Below, one piece after another: positions 35,301 through 46,176 of a stretch of DNA of 64,000 nt; within the stretch, counting starts at the first letter, position 1, and each line of letters begins with the position of its first letter. The position numbers and the translations under genes were made by a program. Origin of the DNA: Atrichornis clamosus (taxonomy: Eukaryota; Chordata; Aves; Passeriformes; Menuridae); the NCBI GenBank assembly GCA_013400975.1, contig WBMZ01004703.1, forward strand, positions 124,001-188,000, given 5' to 3'. The notes beneath the pieces are model-generated. The model saw nothing but the letters and a program-made list of their open reading frames with translations. It had not been told where the DNA came from and made no database searches.

Positions 35301-37799
35301 AAGGAATGTCTTGCATCTTGTGCAAGTTGTGTGCTGTATCCCATATATTTCATTCCTAGATAAGCATTGGTTTGCCTGGCTAAAATGATTGCACACTGCA
35401 TGTTGGGAGTGACATGATGCAAGCGTCCAGCTACCCCCAAAACCCTGGCACAGGGGATGCACTTTGGAGGAGGCAACATTTCAGTGCTCAGAAATGGTTT
35501 TTCCGTAATGCAAGTGGTTTTCATTCCTTATGAATTGTTGGTGTCGCAACAATATCAGCAGCACTGGGGTGTCTTCCTGAGCAAACTCTGCCTGACAAAA
35601 GGGCAGAGAGGTTCCAAATCCTCCTTCAGCCTTGGTCACGAGGGCACTGCCTGAAGAGGGCTGGAAGGCACTGCTGATTCAGGCCTGGCGCTTATTTCAA
35701 CCAGGGAGAGTACATGCAGAAATCTCAATGACTGGAGGTTAATTGATGTGCTGTATTCCACAGCAATTTGTGTTGGGTTGTCCTGGAAAACCAAGTCCTA
35801 GCATTTATGAACTTCACCAGTAGAGACAGCTGCAAGTGTTGGGTGGGAAGACCCAACAAAACCAAAAATGTGTGTTTTGATTTGCAAGAAATCAAATTAA
35901 ATTATCAATTAAGTCCTTTCATAACATCTACTGACAACATACAACAAAAATGTACTTTAATTTCTATTATTAGAGATCCCATATTAACAACCTTAACTAA
36001 ACAAGGCTGTTTGGATCTGTTTGTTTATATGAATTAACACAAAATTACACACACACGTAATTATCACTCTCTATCCTTCCATTCTTCTGTAACCAAAGGA
36101 AAAAAAGCCCAAAACAATGCTAAAGAGGTGCAAAAAACCAGTCCATGGTGTCAGCTCTGCTCATAATTCAGCAGATAGGCTTCCTCTTCCCAAATCTAAC
36201 TTGCTCAGCACCAGGAAAAGGCAGGAGCATTGGCCACGGATCAGGAGGGTTTCAGGTTGGGTGCTCTGTGTGTACAGAGCTGGAATAATCCTTGTATTAT
36301 TTTTCATAAACAAGCGTGGCTGTTTTCAGGAAGAAAACACAGTCTTTTCCCTCAGTAGTTGAAATAAATACAGGAATCAACATCTGCAATTATAGATGCA
36401 CAGAAATGAGCACGAACAGCCTGCAACAGAACTGATCTCAGCTGAACCTAATGCACAATAACTCATCACGTAATTATCTAAATCACAGGATCAAAATCCA
36501 TGGAGAAGAAACTGTAACTCTTAGACAAAAGAAATACACACACACAACAAGATGCACAGAGTGGGGCTTTTCATTCTCCCATCTAAGGACATGACCTAAT
36601 TAATTCCATCCTAATGATAGGAAGTATTTCCTACAAGAAAAACCACTTTGCACAATGAGATGTTGTTAGAATTTGTGTTCCTGTTAGCTGAGACAAACTG
36701 TCCCATGGAGGCAGCTGGAGTTTCAGTGCTGCCACGAGTGGTCGGTGTCCTCACCCTGACTAAATGTCCCCAGCCATTTTGAGTTAATTTTATTTGTTGG
36801 TCCTGGTACTCAGGGGTGATGATGCTATGTACAGCACACGTTAAACGTGGCCTTCCTCAGTGCTACTTCTGCACACGACTGTGAGGCAGAACGAATACAT
36901 TTAACTGATAAATACATCAAAGGCAGCATGTCTAAAGCAATAAACATCTCCTGTGGTGGTGATGTTTATGCTCTGCAGGAGGTGTTTGGCTGAGCACGTA
37001 TGTCCCTTTGATGTAGTTATCATTATTCTAATGAAAGCATTAGTTGATTTGATTGCTTTTTAAACACCGCTGCTGTCCACCACGGCTCCATTAGACGTAG
37101 CTGCCTTCATTAACACAGGGAGTGAAGGGCTTTTCGTGGAGGTCTGGATGAGTTTGTGGGTAGCCTGGCTGTCACACCATAAGTCCTGCTCTTTTTCTCC
37201 CGAACTCCTTATTCTGAGGTTACTACTGGGAATGGACAGATTTGTGTTTCCACAACTTCCATCAGCAGGCTGACCTTGAAAGTTCCTGTCACTCTGAAAG
37301 ATTAATCAGTGCACCCAGAGAAACTCCTTTGGATTCACATTTTTGTATCTCCCTGAAAGAATTCCCATAAAGTTTCCATTAATTTCTGTTTATTAAAGCT
37401 CAATATGAATACAGGCCTAGTAAAACCTTTCTGATTAAACACTAAATGTTGCAAAACAGCCTCACCACACCAATATGGTGAGTGTCCCCAAAAACACATG
37501 CTCACACATAACGTTTTGTGATCAAATATTTATGCTCGGATTTGTAAAATTCCAGTGCTCTGCTCATGGTCAGGACTTCAGGAATGATACCTTCAGCTGC
37601 TAAGGAAGGAAATTTAGACCTAATAAAGTACTTTGCTTTCTGAAATTCTGAAATCCCCTAAGTTCTCCTTGGAAGTCCTGAGTGTTGGTTGAGCAACCTT
37701 CTCATTCTGGAAATGAGTTGTACAATGAACACCAGCTCCTCTCTCCTGAAGGATGCAGATAAACAGCACTGGAAGAGGTTGTTCAGAGGCTGAATATTC
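32311..37799. other. Intergenic, no gene seen
   Basis: Unique DNA. 32365-32400 is an ATT-rich low-complexity patch, 33180-33780 is GC-richer, and 35040-35220 and 36880-37090 have enhancer-like texture. No repeat family, RNA gene or coding exon was recognised. Confidence 0.5.
36940..36969. promoter_or_regulatory. Paired forkhead-like sites in inverted repeat (candidate)
   Basis: ATAAACATC at 36940-36948 and its exact reverse complement GATGTTTAT at 36961-36969 are separated by 12 bases. Each arm contains the forkhead core TGTTTA/TAAACA. Including the flanking GC and GC, the pairing extends further with one unpaired A. This could be a dimeric transcription-factor site inside an enhancer or a chance palindrome. 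No transcript is evident. Confidence 0.4.
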
Positions 37800-37930
37800 A
37801 TGTGTGGAGGTTTGAGAGCTGCAGGCTGGAAAAAGCTGTGCTTGACCTCATCTAGTGGCTGTGACAGGGCCCCTTCAAGCAGGAGGCTGGAGCAGAGCAC
37901 TCCAGAGATCCTCACTGTGACAACACCAAA
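37800..37930 (+). mobile_element. Probable worn CR1 3' end
   Basis: The stretch follows the CR1 3' UTR outline with many changes. GACCTCATCTAGTGGCTGTG corresponds to 'caacctgatctagtggg.ggtgt', then come CAGGAGGCTGGAGCAGAGCA ('cagggggttggactaga') and CTCCAGAGATCCTCACTGTG ('tctccagaggtcc...'). The tail repeat is lost. Similarity is suggestive only. Confidence 0.42.
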
Positions 37931-39410
37931 GCAGCAGCAGTCATCCAGGGCCACTTCAACTAAAAACAGGTTCTCACACGTGCAGAAATGTAAACCAGCT
38001 TCAGAGGATGCTCGAGAAATGTCCTGATTCTTTTAGATGATTTTTTTCTAGCAGGCACACGTGAGACAGTGCAGAAAGGCAAGCAGCACAACCCAGAGCA
38101 GGAAACGACGTAAGCGCGGAATAAAGAAAATCCACCCAAGCGGGTGCCTGGAGTGTGTTCCAAACAAAATCCTGTAAAACCTTTCCTTGGGGCGGTCAAC
38201 TTTGCAGGGATGGCTGTGATTTCAATTCTTGTCTACAGGCATAAATGCAGCAGAGATAGCAGAAGACAGTTTTGGCAAGAGCAATGCTATCCATCACTGA
38301 AGTTTGGAAATTTCTTTTACTAGGTTAGAAACGAGCTGAGTTAAAATTAATCCTTAATGTTGCAGATTGGTAATTGACAGCAGCATGAATGGAATTTACT
38401 ACCACAGAGCTCCAAATACTTAGCATGACAATATTTGAAACTTTTTTTTTTTTAAGATAAAGCACTCAACAGACAACATAATTAAACATCCTGATGTACA
38501 GGTCAAGGAGATTCAAAAGCGTGTTTTGCAGAATAAATTCACTGTTTAGGACAGCAACACAAATAACTTTATATTTACAATTACTGAGTTGGAAGAGGTA
38601 CAAAGAATTCTGAATGTTTCCTGGTTAGACACAACAGTTTAAAGCATTGTGAGGAAGGGTTACTGCACCCCAGGCAACATCCTCCCAGTCTGGCTGCAAG
38701 ACACCCTAGAGTCACTCCTTTTGTGTGTCCCTGAGAAGATAATCAGAGGGGGATTATTATGGCCAATTAGGAAAGTGCTGCTCCACGTGGGTAGCTTTCA
38801 AGTAAAGTTAGCCAGAAATTCTCCAGACAGCTTCTGACTGCTCTGGAAATGTGAAGAGTGTTAAAAATGCACCAAGTGCCAATATCACATCTTCCTTGCT
38901 GAGTGCTTGGAACAAACGTCACCGCCTGATATTTACCAGAGAACTCAGGTCAGTTATGGTTGTAGCAATCCAGTGCCTAAAACTCCCTCTTTTTTTCCAT
39001 TAAGCAGTGTCTTGGTGAACATGGAAAATGTCCCACGAAGCATATGGGAACTTGAAAAGTCTGGCTTTTATTTAGAAAACTAGATGGACAGGAACTCAGT
39101 TCCTGAGTGTTCCTTTGAAGAGGATCCAACTATTTGCAGTTGCCTGTGATTTGTGTCCTGTAGCTGACGAAAGCTTAGAGGAAACAACACCAATCCAAGG
39201 ATCCAGCAGGACGCTGCCAGAAGGTAGTGGCTATCCAGTGAATGGAAATATGTTGTTGGAAAAGCAAGGTGTCAGAGGCAAATTAAACTGTAAATTCGAG
39301 CAAAGATACGGCAAAGTCAGCAAAGCAGAGGCGAGCAGTTGTTCAGCATGTGTGAGATATATCACTTAAAAAGGTGGAAGTTTGCCTTGGGGGGGGGTCC
39401 AGGCTTGCCC
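37931..39410. other. Intergenic, no gene seen
   Basis: Unique DNA with a T12 run at 38442-38453 and a G run of about nine at 39389-39397 bordering the CpG island. No coding exon was recognised. Confidence 0.5.
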
Positions 39411-39720
39411 GGGTTTGCAGGTAGGGCACAGCCTGCCCGCCGGTCCCATGGAAGCAGGGCTGGATGAGAGGTGGCAGGGAAGCACACGGCCCTGGCGCTG
39501 CCGTGAGAACACACCGCAGCGCCATCCGTCACCTCGGACTGCGGAACCCACCGCAGGAATTCTCCCTGGCTCGGCTGTGTCCCGGGATCGGCCCCTGCCC
39601 GAGGAGCCGGGGGCGCCGGGCGCGCCCCGAGCCGCGGCTCCTGCGCTTCCACCTGGGACTAAATCCCGGCCATTGCACAAGGTGCCGGCATCGCAGGGCA
39701 GTCCGGCTGTGTGTGCTGTG
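39411..39720. promoter_or_regulatory. CpG island, orphan
   Basis: About 28 CpG dinucleotides fall within roughly 280 bases (39430-39712, counted by hand), including GCGCCGGGCGCGCCCCGAGC near 39610. The flanks are CpG-poor. Density at this level in a vertebrate normally marks a methylation-free promoter or regulatory element. Frames are open on both strands (39366-39880), but none shows a domain, and all are explained by the scarcity of stops in GC-rich DNA. No TATA box or splice donor could be assigned with confidence. The moderately GC-rich shoulder continues to about 40240. Confidence 0.7.
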
Positions 39721-42164
39721 CTACAGACATCCCTGCATTGCTCAGCACCACCTAGGGAAAAACCCAACCCAGAAACAGCCCACAAAAACTCTGCGTGACG
39801 GGCAGTGTGCATTGTCTTCTGTCATCTTCCAGCTGCCTGGTGCTGAGCACGTACACCACGAAGAAGCATATCCAGGGTAAAGCTGGATGAGCATTCCCCA
39901 GCAAAGGAATTCTGTTGGAGAGCAAAAGTTCCTTCAGTAAAAATGTTTCAGAAGAACACGCTTGTTTGGGTTGCTTTTCTGTCAGTGTTTTCCCACTGCA
40001 CACTGGATTTTCCAGGGAAGACGCGTGCCAGGCATGAAGCTCCACCCCGGGAGCAGGACGAGTCCCAGAGCCCGATGCTGTGCCCACAGCCAGGCCAGCT
40101 CCAAGCACGGCCCCGTGCCCACCCAGGAATTCCTGCTGGGAGCTGAGGGCTGGGGCGAAGCCGTGTGGAAGACCCGGGGCGGGATGTGGCTGCACAGCCC
40201 CGTGCCCTTGCTGGGCCTTTGTTGTGGTGCTTGTTTCAATGCATTAATCTTCTCCAGCCAACTGTGCCTTGCATTATCAATCTTTCATTAACATACCCCC
40301 TTTTTCCTGAAAGGTTTTTTTTTTTTTAATACAAGGATTAGTGCAGCTGTGTCTCATCAGACCTCTTGTGTCTTTTTCTGGGACTTTGTAAGGGACCCTG
40401 ATTAAAGACTGCCTCAGCTGCTGTTCTCTTCTGCATTCTTCCTTCTATGTTGGCACTGAATATTAAGAATTTCATTGTTTCCTTTTATAATTATGTTAGT
40501 ATTTGGGCACTTTAAAGGAAAAAATGGTATTTTTTTAATGATGTCCTCCTTCCCTCCCCACCCCCCTTACTTTGTAACTGAAAGCCACCTGGAAATGCAA
40601 CAGCACATTTTTAGAAGCCTTGGCAGAGGAAGTGGCTCTGCGTTCTCCTCCACTAACATCTGCTGATCTCATTGTTTTCACAGATTAATCTTCCCTAATT
40701 GAGTTGTAACTTCTAACAGAGCCTCCATTCACTAAGAACAAGCTGCCCACCTCTCGCTGTGGTGCCTTTTCTCTCTGTAGGTGCCAGAGAGGACAAGGTT
40801 GCAACTGTAAAAAAATCATAAGACCAAAGTCATCAGAGCTTCCACTGCTGAATAAACCCACTGGCCAGGTAGAAGAAATACAGCCTGAAGAAAAGCCATC
40901 TAAAAATTTTACCTATTCTATTTCAGTCTTATTTTTAACTGAATTGTCAACTTACAGCCTTCACCTGCTAAATGCAATTTTCTAATAAGCAGAAGGTAGT
41001 GGGTATACAGTAGACTTTTAAAACTATAAATTTTTTTATATATGCATTTTTCTTAATCGCTGTTTTCATATGGAAGCACCCTTCCATAATTTTGTGCAGT
41101 GATGTTTCTAAAAACCTCAGAAGGAGCTTAGGAAGCTTTGTCATTTATATCTACAGAGTATCTGGGTTGCTCCTGAGAGCCACATAACAAAACTTCCCTT
41201 TTTTGTAAATAACTACTCACAGAATGCAGATATTTTAATTCAATGTCATCACAGAATGCTTTATAATTATAGGAAAGAAAATTAGAAGATGTATTTGTAA
41301 TACAAACTGCTAACTACTTTCAGCTGGCAACACTATGTCCTTGCATGAAAATGATCCTATTACATTCCATGACTGTGCATGAAATATAAGGCTCATCGTC
41401 CCTATAAGAGACAAAAAGTGGGGGAAAAATAAATACAAAAATGATTTGAGTTGCCACAGGAAATAAGGCTAACATTTGCTTTCCTTGATCTTTCTGCTCC
41501 CCTCTCTACAACAAGGTAGAATGCAAAATTTTATATAGTCTTTGCAGATATTTCTATTTGCCCAACCTCTCAGAAGTATCAGATGATTCCTAGAAAAGCA
41601 TTTTAATTTGATAAACCTAAGAAGAAGAGATTGAAAGAGACCATGTAAAGAGGGCTAAAAACAGGGTTCATTTTCATTTCAGGGATGAGAACATGTTCAT
41701 GTCAATGAGCAGTTAACAGTGCATCTGGTCCTACACAGAAATAACAGTTCCACAGAATTCTAGCCAGGAATTTTATCAATTATGTAGGATCTGAATGTGA
41801 ATGGAAGGCAAGGAACAGATTTGCAGTGCTCTGACGTGCTCACAGTAGAACATCTCACTTGCTACTTTCCTCCACCGTTGTGCCCAGATTTCATCCCCGA
41901 GGGAGGGAGAAATACCTGGATGAACCTGGCCACCACCTGAAGGGTGACATTCAGCTTCTCCACACTGACATTTGCTCTTTTGATATACACCAAAAATGTC
42001 CTTAGAAGAATTAGGCAGCTATTTCAAGCGAGATGATGATTTATGTATTTGTTCTTATCAGGTTAAAAATTCGCCCTAACATAAAAAATTTTCTCTGGAA
42101 GTTTCTTCTCTGCATGTGCCAAACAAGAAATTCTATGTGCAAATGGACAGTGTTGCACCATTCT
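39721..42164. other. Intergenic, no gene seen
   Basis: GC-rich shoulder of the CpG island to 40240, then AT-rich unique DNA with a T13 run at 40315-40327. 40660-40760 looks enhancer-like. No transposon or exon was recognised. Confidence 0.5.
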
Positions 42165-42235
42165 TATGAAACATAAAAGAAACCACCAGCAAAACCAGAG
42201 ATGGTTCAGCCTGGAGAGAAGATGGGAGCTGTAAT
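42165..42235 (+). mobile_element. Possible tiny CR1 pol remnant
   Basis: TGGTTCAGCCTGGAGAGAAG at 42202-42221 encodes WFSLERR. This closely matches the CR1 pol motif LFSLEKRRL, which in the family is written 'ttgttcagcctggagaagag'. Upstream and downstream similarity fades within about 30 bases, so this may be a fragment or a coincidence. Confidence 0.3.
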
Positions 42236-45169
42236 TTGCTGTGTTCCTGTGGACAATGAGCCAAGAACAAAATGCCACTGGGAAATAATTTTATTTACGT
42301 CCATCCCTTCCAACAGTCAGCCTTAGTGCACCTCGATTCATATATTTTTTTCATTTTCCACTGAATATTTACCCCATGGGCCACGTGTTTCCCTTTATGT
42401 CAGAGGGAGGTGCGTGCCCAAACTGAGACAATGTATTGCTCCTCAGAACTACAGCTGGGGATTTTCCAGCTGCATCAGAAGCGATTTTCTAGACTTGGCT
42501 ATAAATTCATGGAAAAAACCCTTGAAATTTACTATCTTGTCCTGAGATACCTATGAAATGTATGATAGTTTTTACAATTCATAAAGTAAAATAAGGGTGA
42601 TTTACAGCATCCTGCAATGGCTGGTGACAACCAAGGACACTGTTCTTGTACCACAGGCCATAAAAAAGGCTGCGAGCCATCATTTACCTGCCTGCCCTGC
42701 AGGTCCTCCCAGAAAGGGAATCAAGCTGTCCCTGCACCCCTGTGGCTGTGGGAGCCATCCCTGGGAGGAGGGGATGGGGTTTAATTCCGTAGTTATTACT
42801 TTCCCTGCTCCTCACAGCCCAGGGGAGCTGGCAGGCTTTGCACAAGCCAGGCATTTACCTCCTGTTCTCTCTGTCCTTCCGAGGACTAACACAAGGACTA
42901 ACACAACTGGGCTGCAGCTGCTGTTTGAGAGACCCAAGAAACAATTCACAAACTTACTGTGCTCATGCTGTTACAGGTACACCCAAATCCACTGCTTGGT
43001 TCAGGAAAAGGACCCTGTTAGGAGAGGGAACAATCCAATATACTCCCTTCCATGTCACAAGGCGTTTTAAAATTACTACACCCACTGCCTTCTCCAAGCT
43101 GTATTTCTTTCTTGACCTGAGAATGAAGTGTCTACTCTTTTCCTGCAGAAATGGTTTTTGTGAGGGCACATGGACCAGTGGACAGCAATAACTTAGGTTT
43201 TATTAGATCTAAACTATCATAGTGGAGCACCCTCACATTATTTATATGACCAGGGGAATAAACTCTCTTCCTTGATGTTACCTCCAGAGCTGTGCAGACT
43301 TTAGCTAAAACTTTCCAGGCATTTTTCCCAGCTGCCAGGAACAAGAGAGGTTGATCTGACCAGAGGCTGTCGAGTGCCCTCCTCTTCCCACACTGGGGAG
43401 CTGGAAAGAGGAACAAAGCAGTGCCACCTTTTCCAATGGTTCTGAGAAGCTGGCTGCCCAGGAGGCAAAAGGAGGGGGCTGCAGGGAGCTCCTCCTGTTT
43501 TCTGAGGGATCCCAGTGGATCAGGGCAGCTCAGCAGGGTCACATCCAGAGGAATGAGCAGTCCTACCCCAGGCACATCCTTTCCACCACCCGCTCACTAC
43601 ACACACTCCCTACCTGCCCCAATCATATTGGGCCTGCCCCAACGTCTTCAGGACTCCATTCTTTCCTCTAAGGAATTATTTCCAAGCTGGTGAAAAGGAT
43701 TCTGCATTTAAATTGTATGTAGAACTCTTAAAAAGGACTAAAGTTGAGGCACACCACAAAATAACTGATAGCAGTTTATAAACCCAGTGACAAGCTGTGA
43801 TTTGAGAACGGAATTCATCACAGGACCAAGGTTGAGTTTTCACCAATATTGGCAGTGGAAGAAGTCACAGCTACCCCAGGAGCTAAAGGTCACCCCCTCA
43901 ACATCACCAAGTGAAGCAACAATTCTTTATATTCATTGTCTTCCTTGGCTCAGGGAAGGAAGATGAAGGATTTTGAATGATCATCAAACATTTATTTTAC
44001 CAAAGATTATCACAGCAGCACGTTACCCCTACAAGTAAAAGGAATTTTCAGTTACAAGCCCACAAGTGCCCTATTCCAGCCTTAGCTTTACTCTAGACAA
44101 ACTGAGTTACCCAACATTTCCTCTCTGTTCTCCATTTGTAAAAAAAAATAAAAATTAAAATAAACCATTATAAAACAAATAAAACTCTCTTAAAAGTTCT
44201 CCCTCAAATTCAGTAATGCAAGGGTTAAACAGATAATATTTTACTGAGCTCTGAAAACAATGTCTGACGATCTAATGCTCTCTTTCCTCGACAGATGGCT
44301 TAAAAGAAATCTGGGAAGCCTTACCCATGGAAAAAATTACTAGCCTTAAGAACAATTCATATAACATATCTGAACACATGGCTGCCTTTCAACACTTATG
44401 CTTAAACTGGGAATAGGATTCAAAAGCCACCATCCCCTAGGAGCTTTTCTCTTTGCAAAGATCCCACGTTGTATCTCTGTTCTCCCTCTCCTCAAACACA
44501 ATCTTGCCATGCTATTTACTGAGCGGAGGGACTAAAATAAAACCAGCATCTATATTACCTTATAAAATGTTGAAATGCTACTTGGTAATTTTAAAGATAA
44601 GAACTTACTACTATGAATGAGAAGCCTCTAAGCATTACGACTGTTAGCAGAGTAGATGAACTTTTTTCAACAAAGTCAGCTTGGGAAAAAAATATAAGAA
44701 AATGTCTCAATATTCTAAAAAAAAAGTCAAAGTTTGCAGCTCCCTGGAACTAATATTAATCAAATGAAATTCAGGTATACATTTAAATAAAATTATTTCA
44801 ATATAAACAACAAAAAAGTGCCAAGAAATATTGCCATTTTATCTCTTTTGTTCAATGCTAAATAAAAACCCTTTACAATTTCTCACAACTAAAAAGCAAC
44901 ACTAAGGATGGCAACCTGCCTGAGGGTGAAGCACTTGGGCAGTTATTTTCAGCAACCCAAGCCTTATCTCCCTATTGCCCTTATCCTTAAATTTTTCCAG
45001 GCTCTGCCTTGTGCCCAGTCATGGTGCAGCTTTTCCCATTCCACCTCGTGTCCCAAACCCCCTGTCGATACTTCAGTCCCACTGAAAGCATACAACAATG
45101 CTATTTGCTACTCATTCAATGGACTGCCGTCCTTCCCTGACTGAGCTGCTGATCTCTGGTGGCCACGTA
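42236..45169. other. Intergenic, no gene seen
   Basis: Unique DNA, GC-richer at 42660-42920 and 43290-43640 and AT-rich elsewhere. A 12-base tandem pair (AGGACTAACACA) lies at about 42882-42905. The 157-codon plus frame at 42597-43070 and the minus frame at 43132-43575 lack recognisable domains. Confidence 0.5.
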
Positions 45170-45591
45170 AGACAATACCCAGCACATGAGGACCATCTCT
45201 GCCGATAACCATCGGTGTCCCCCAGAGCCCAGGGCTGCTCTGGCAGGCCCTTCCCAAGGCACAAACCCTGACAGGGCAGGGCCGTGCCCGAGGCAGCGCG
45301 GTGCAATCTGCTCCGAAAATCACAGCTCCCGCCAGCCCCTGATGGCCCAGCAGGCTCTGAGCACACTTCGCTGCTGGGAGCGCTCCGTGCCTGCTCTCCA
45401 GCCTTGGTGAGCTCCTGGAGCCCCGGGCTGCTGCCTCAGCATTCCCCTGCCACGGCCCCTGCAGGAGCCTGAAGCCCACCTGGTCTCTCCACACCCCTCA
45501 GCAGTGAAGTGACGCCCTGAGGTGACCACGCTGAGCTCAGGCCTCCCAAGTCCTGCAGGTGCTGTCTGGATCTGTCTGACACATGGCCCCG
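45170..45591. other. GC-rich left flank of the minisatellite
   Basis: GC-rich unique DNA with moderate CpG (about 14 in the first 360 bases). Frames are open on both strands but without domains. Confidence 0.45.
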
Positions 45592-45614
45592 ACCCCAGTG
45601 TCACCACAGCCACA

Positions 45615-46176
45615 GCGGGAGGGACACTGGGCCCCCCTGGGACCCCTGCTGTACCCGGCACAGTGACACGGGGCCCCCCTGGGACCCCTGCTGTACCCAG
45701 CACAGTGACACTGCGCCCCCCCGCGACCCCNGGCACAGTGACACGGGGCCCCCCTGGGAGCCCTGCTGTACCCAGCACAGTGACACTGAGCCCCCCTGGG
45801 AGCCCTGCTGTACCCAGCCCACTGCTGAGCCCCCCTGGGAGCCCTGCTGTACCCAGCCCACTGCTGAGCCCCCCTGGGAGCCCTGCTGTACCCAGCCCAC
45901 TGCTGAGCCCCCCTGGGAGCCCTGCTGTACCCATCCCACTGCTGAGCCCCCCTGGGAACCCTGCTGTACCCAGCACTGTGACACTGGGCCCCCCCGGGAC
46001 CCCTGCTGTACCCATCCCACTGCTGAGCCCCCCNNNNNNNNNNNNNNNNNNNNNNNNNNNNNNNNNNNNNNNNNNNNNNNNNNNNNNNNNNNNNNNNNNN
46101 CCCTGCTGTACCCGGCACAGTGACACTGGGCCCCCCCCAGGACCCCTGCTGTACCCAGCACACGGCTGAGCCCCCC
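45615..46176. repeat. 42/39-bp C-rich minisatellite with an assembly gap
   Basis: A tandem array. The 42-bp unit runs GACACTGGGCCCCCCTGGGA then CCCCTGCTGTACCCAGCACA plus GT. The 39-bp variant replaces the GTGACAC start with a three-base-shorter TGCTGAG start. Unit starts of the first type fall at 45623, 45665, 45707, 45740 and 45782. The third unit is only 33 bp because it lacks most of TGCTGTACC, and it contains an undetermined base (45731). 39-bp units start at 45823, 45862, 45901 and 45940. A 42-bp unit follows from 45979, then another 39-type unit from 46021 runs into the gap. Two more units follow the gap. Both periods are multiples of three, which keeps long frames open on both strands (45320-46309 minus, 45522-46169 plus). 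I do not call these genes. Confidence 0.95.
46034..46100. other. Assembly gap (67 N)
   Basis: A run of 67 N inside the minisatellite. A single N also lies at 45731. Counting repeat phase across the gap gives 61 bases between unit starts 46021 and 46082. This is neither one unit (39 or 42) nor two (78-84), so the gap length is probably not the true length. Confidence 0.98.

Noticed and set aside
39366..39880. Several overlapping frames of 96-148 codons on both strands
   Set aside because: Stop codons are rare in CpG-island sequence. No frame has a domain, and opposite-strand frames are equally open.
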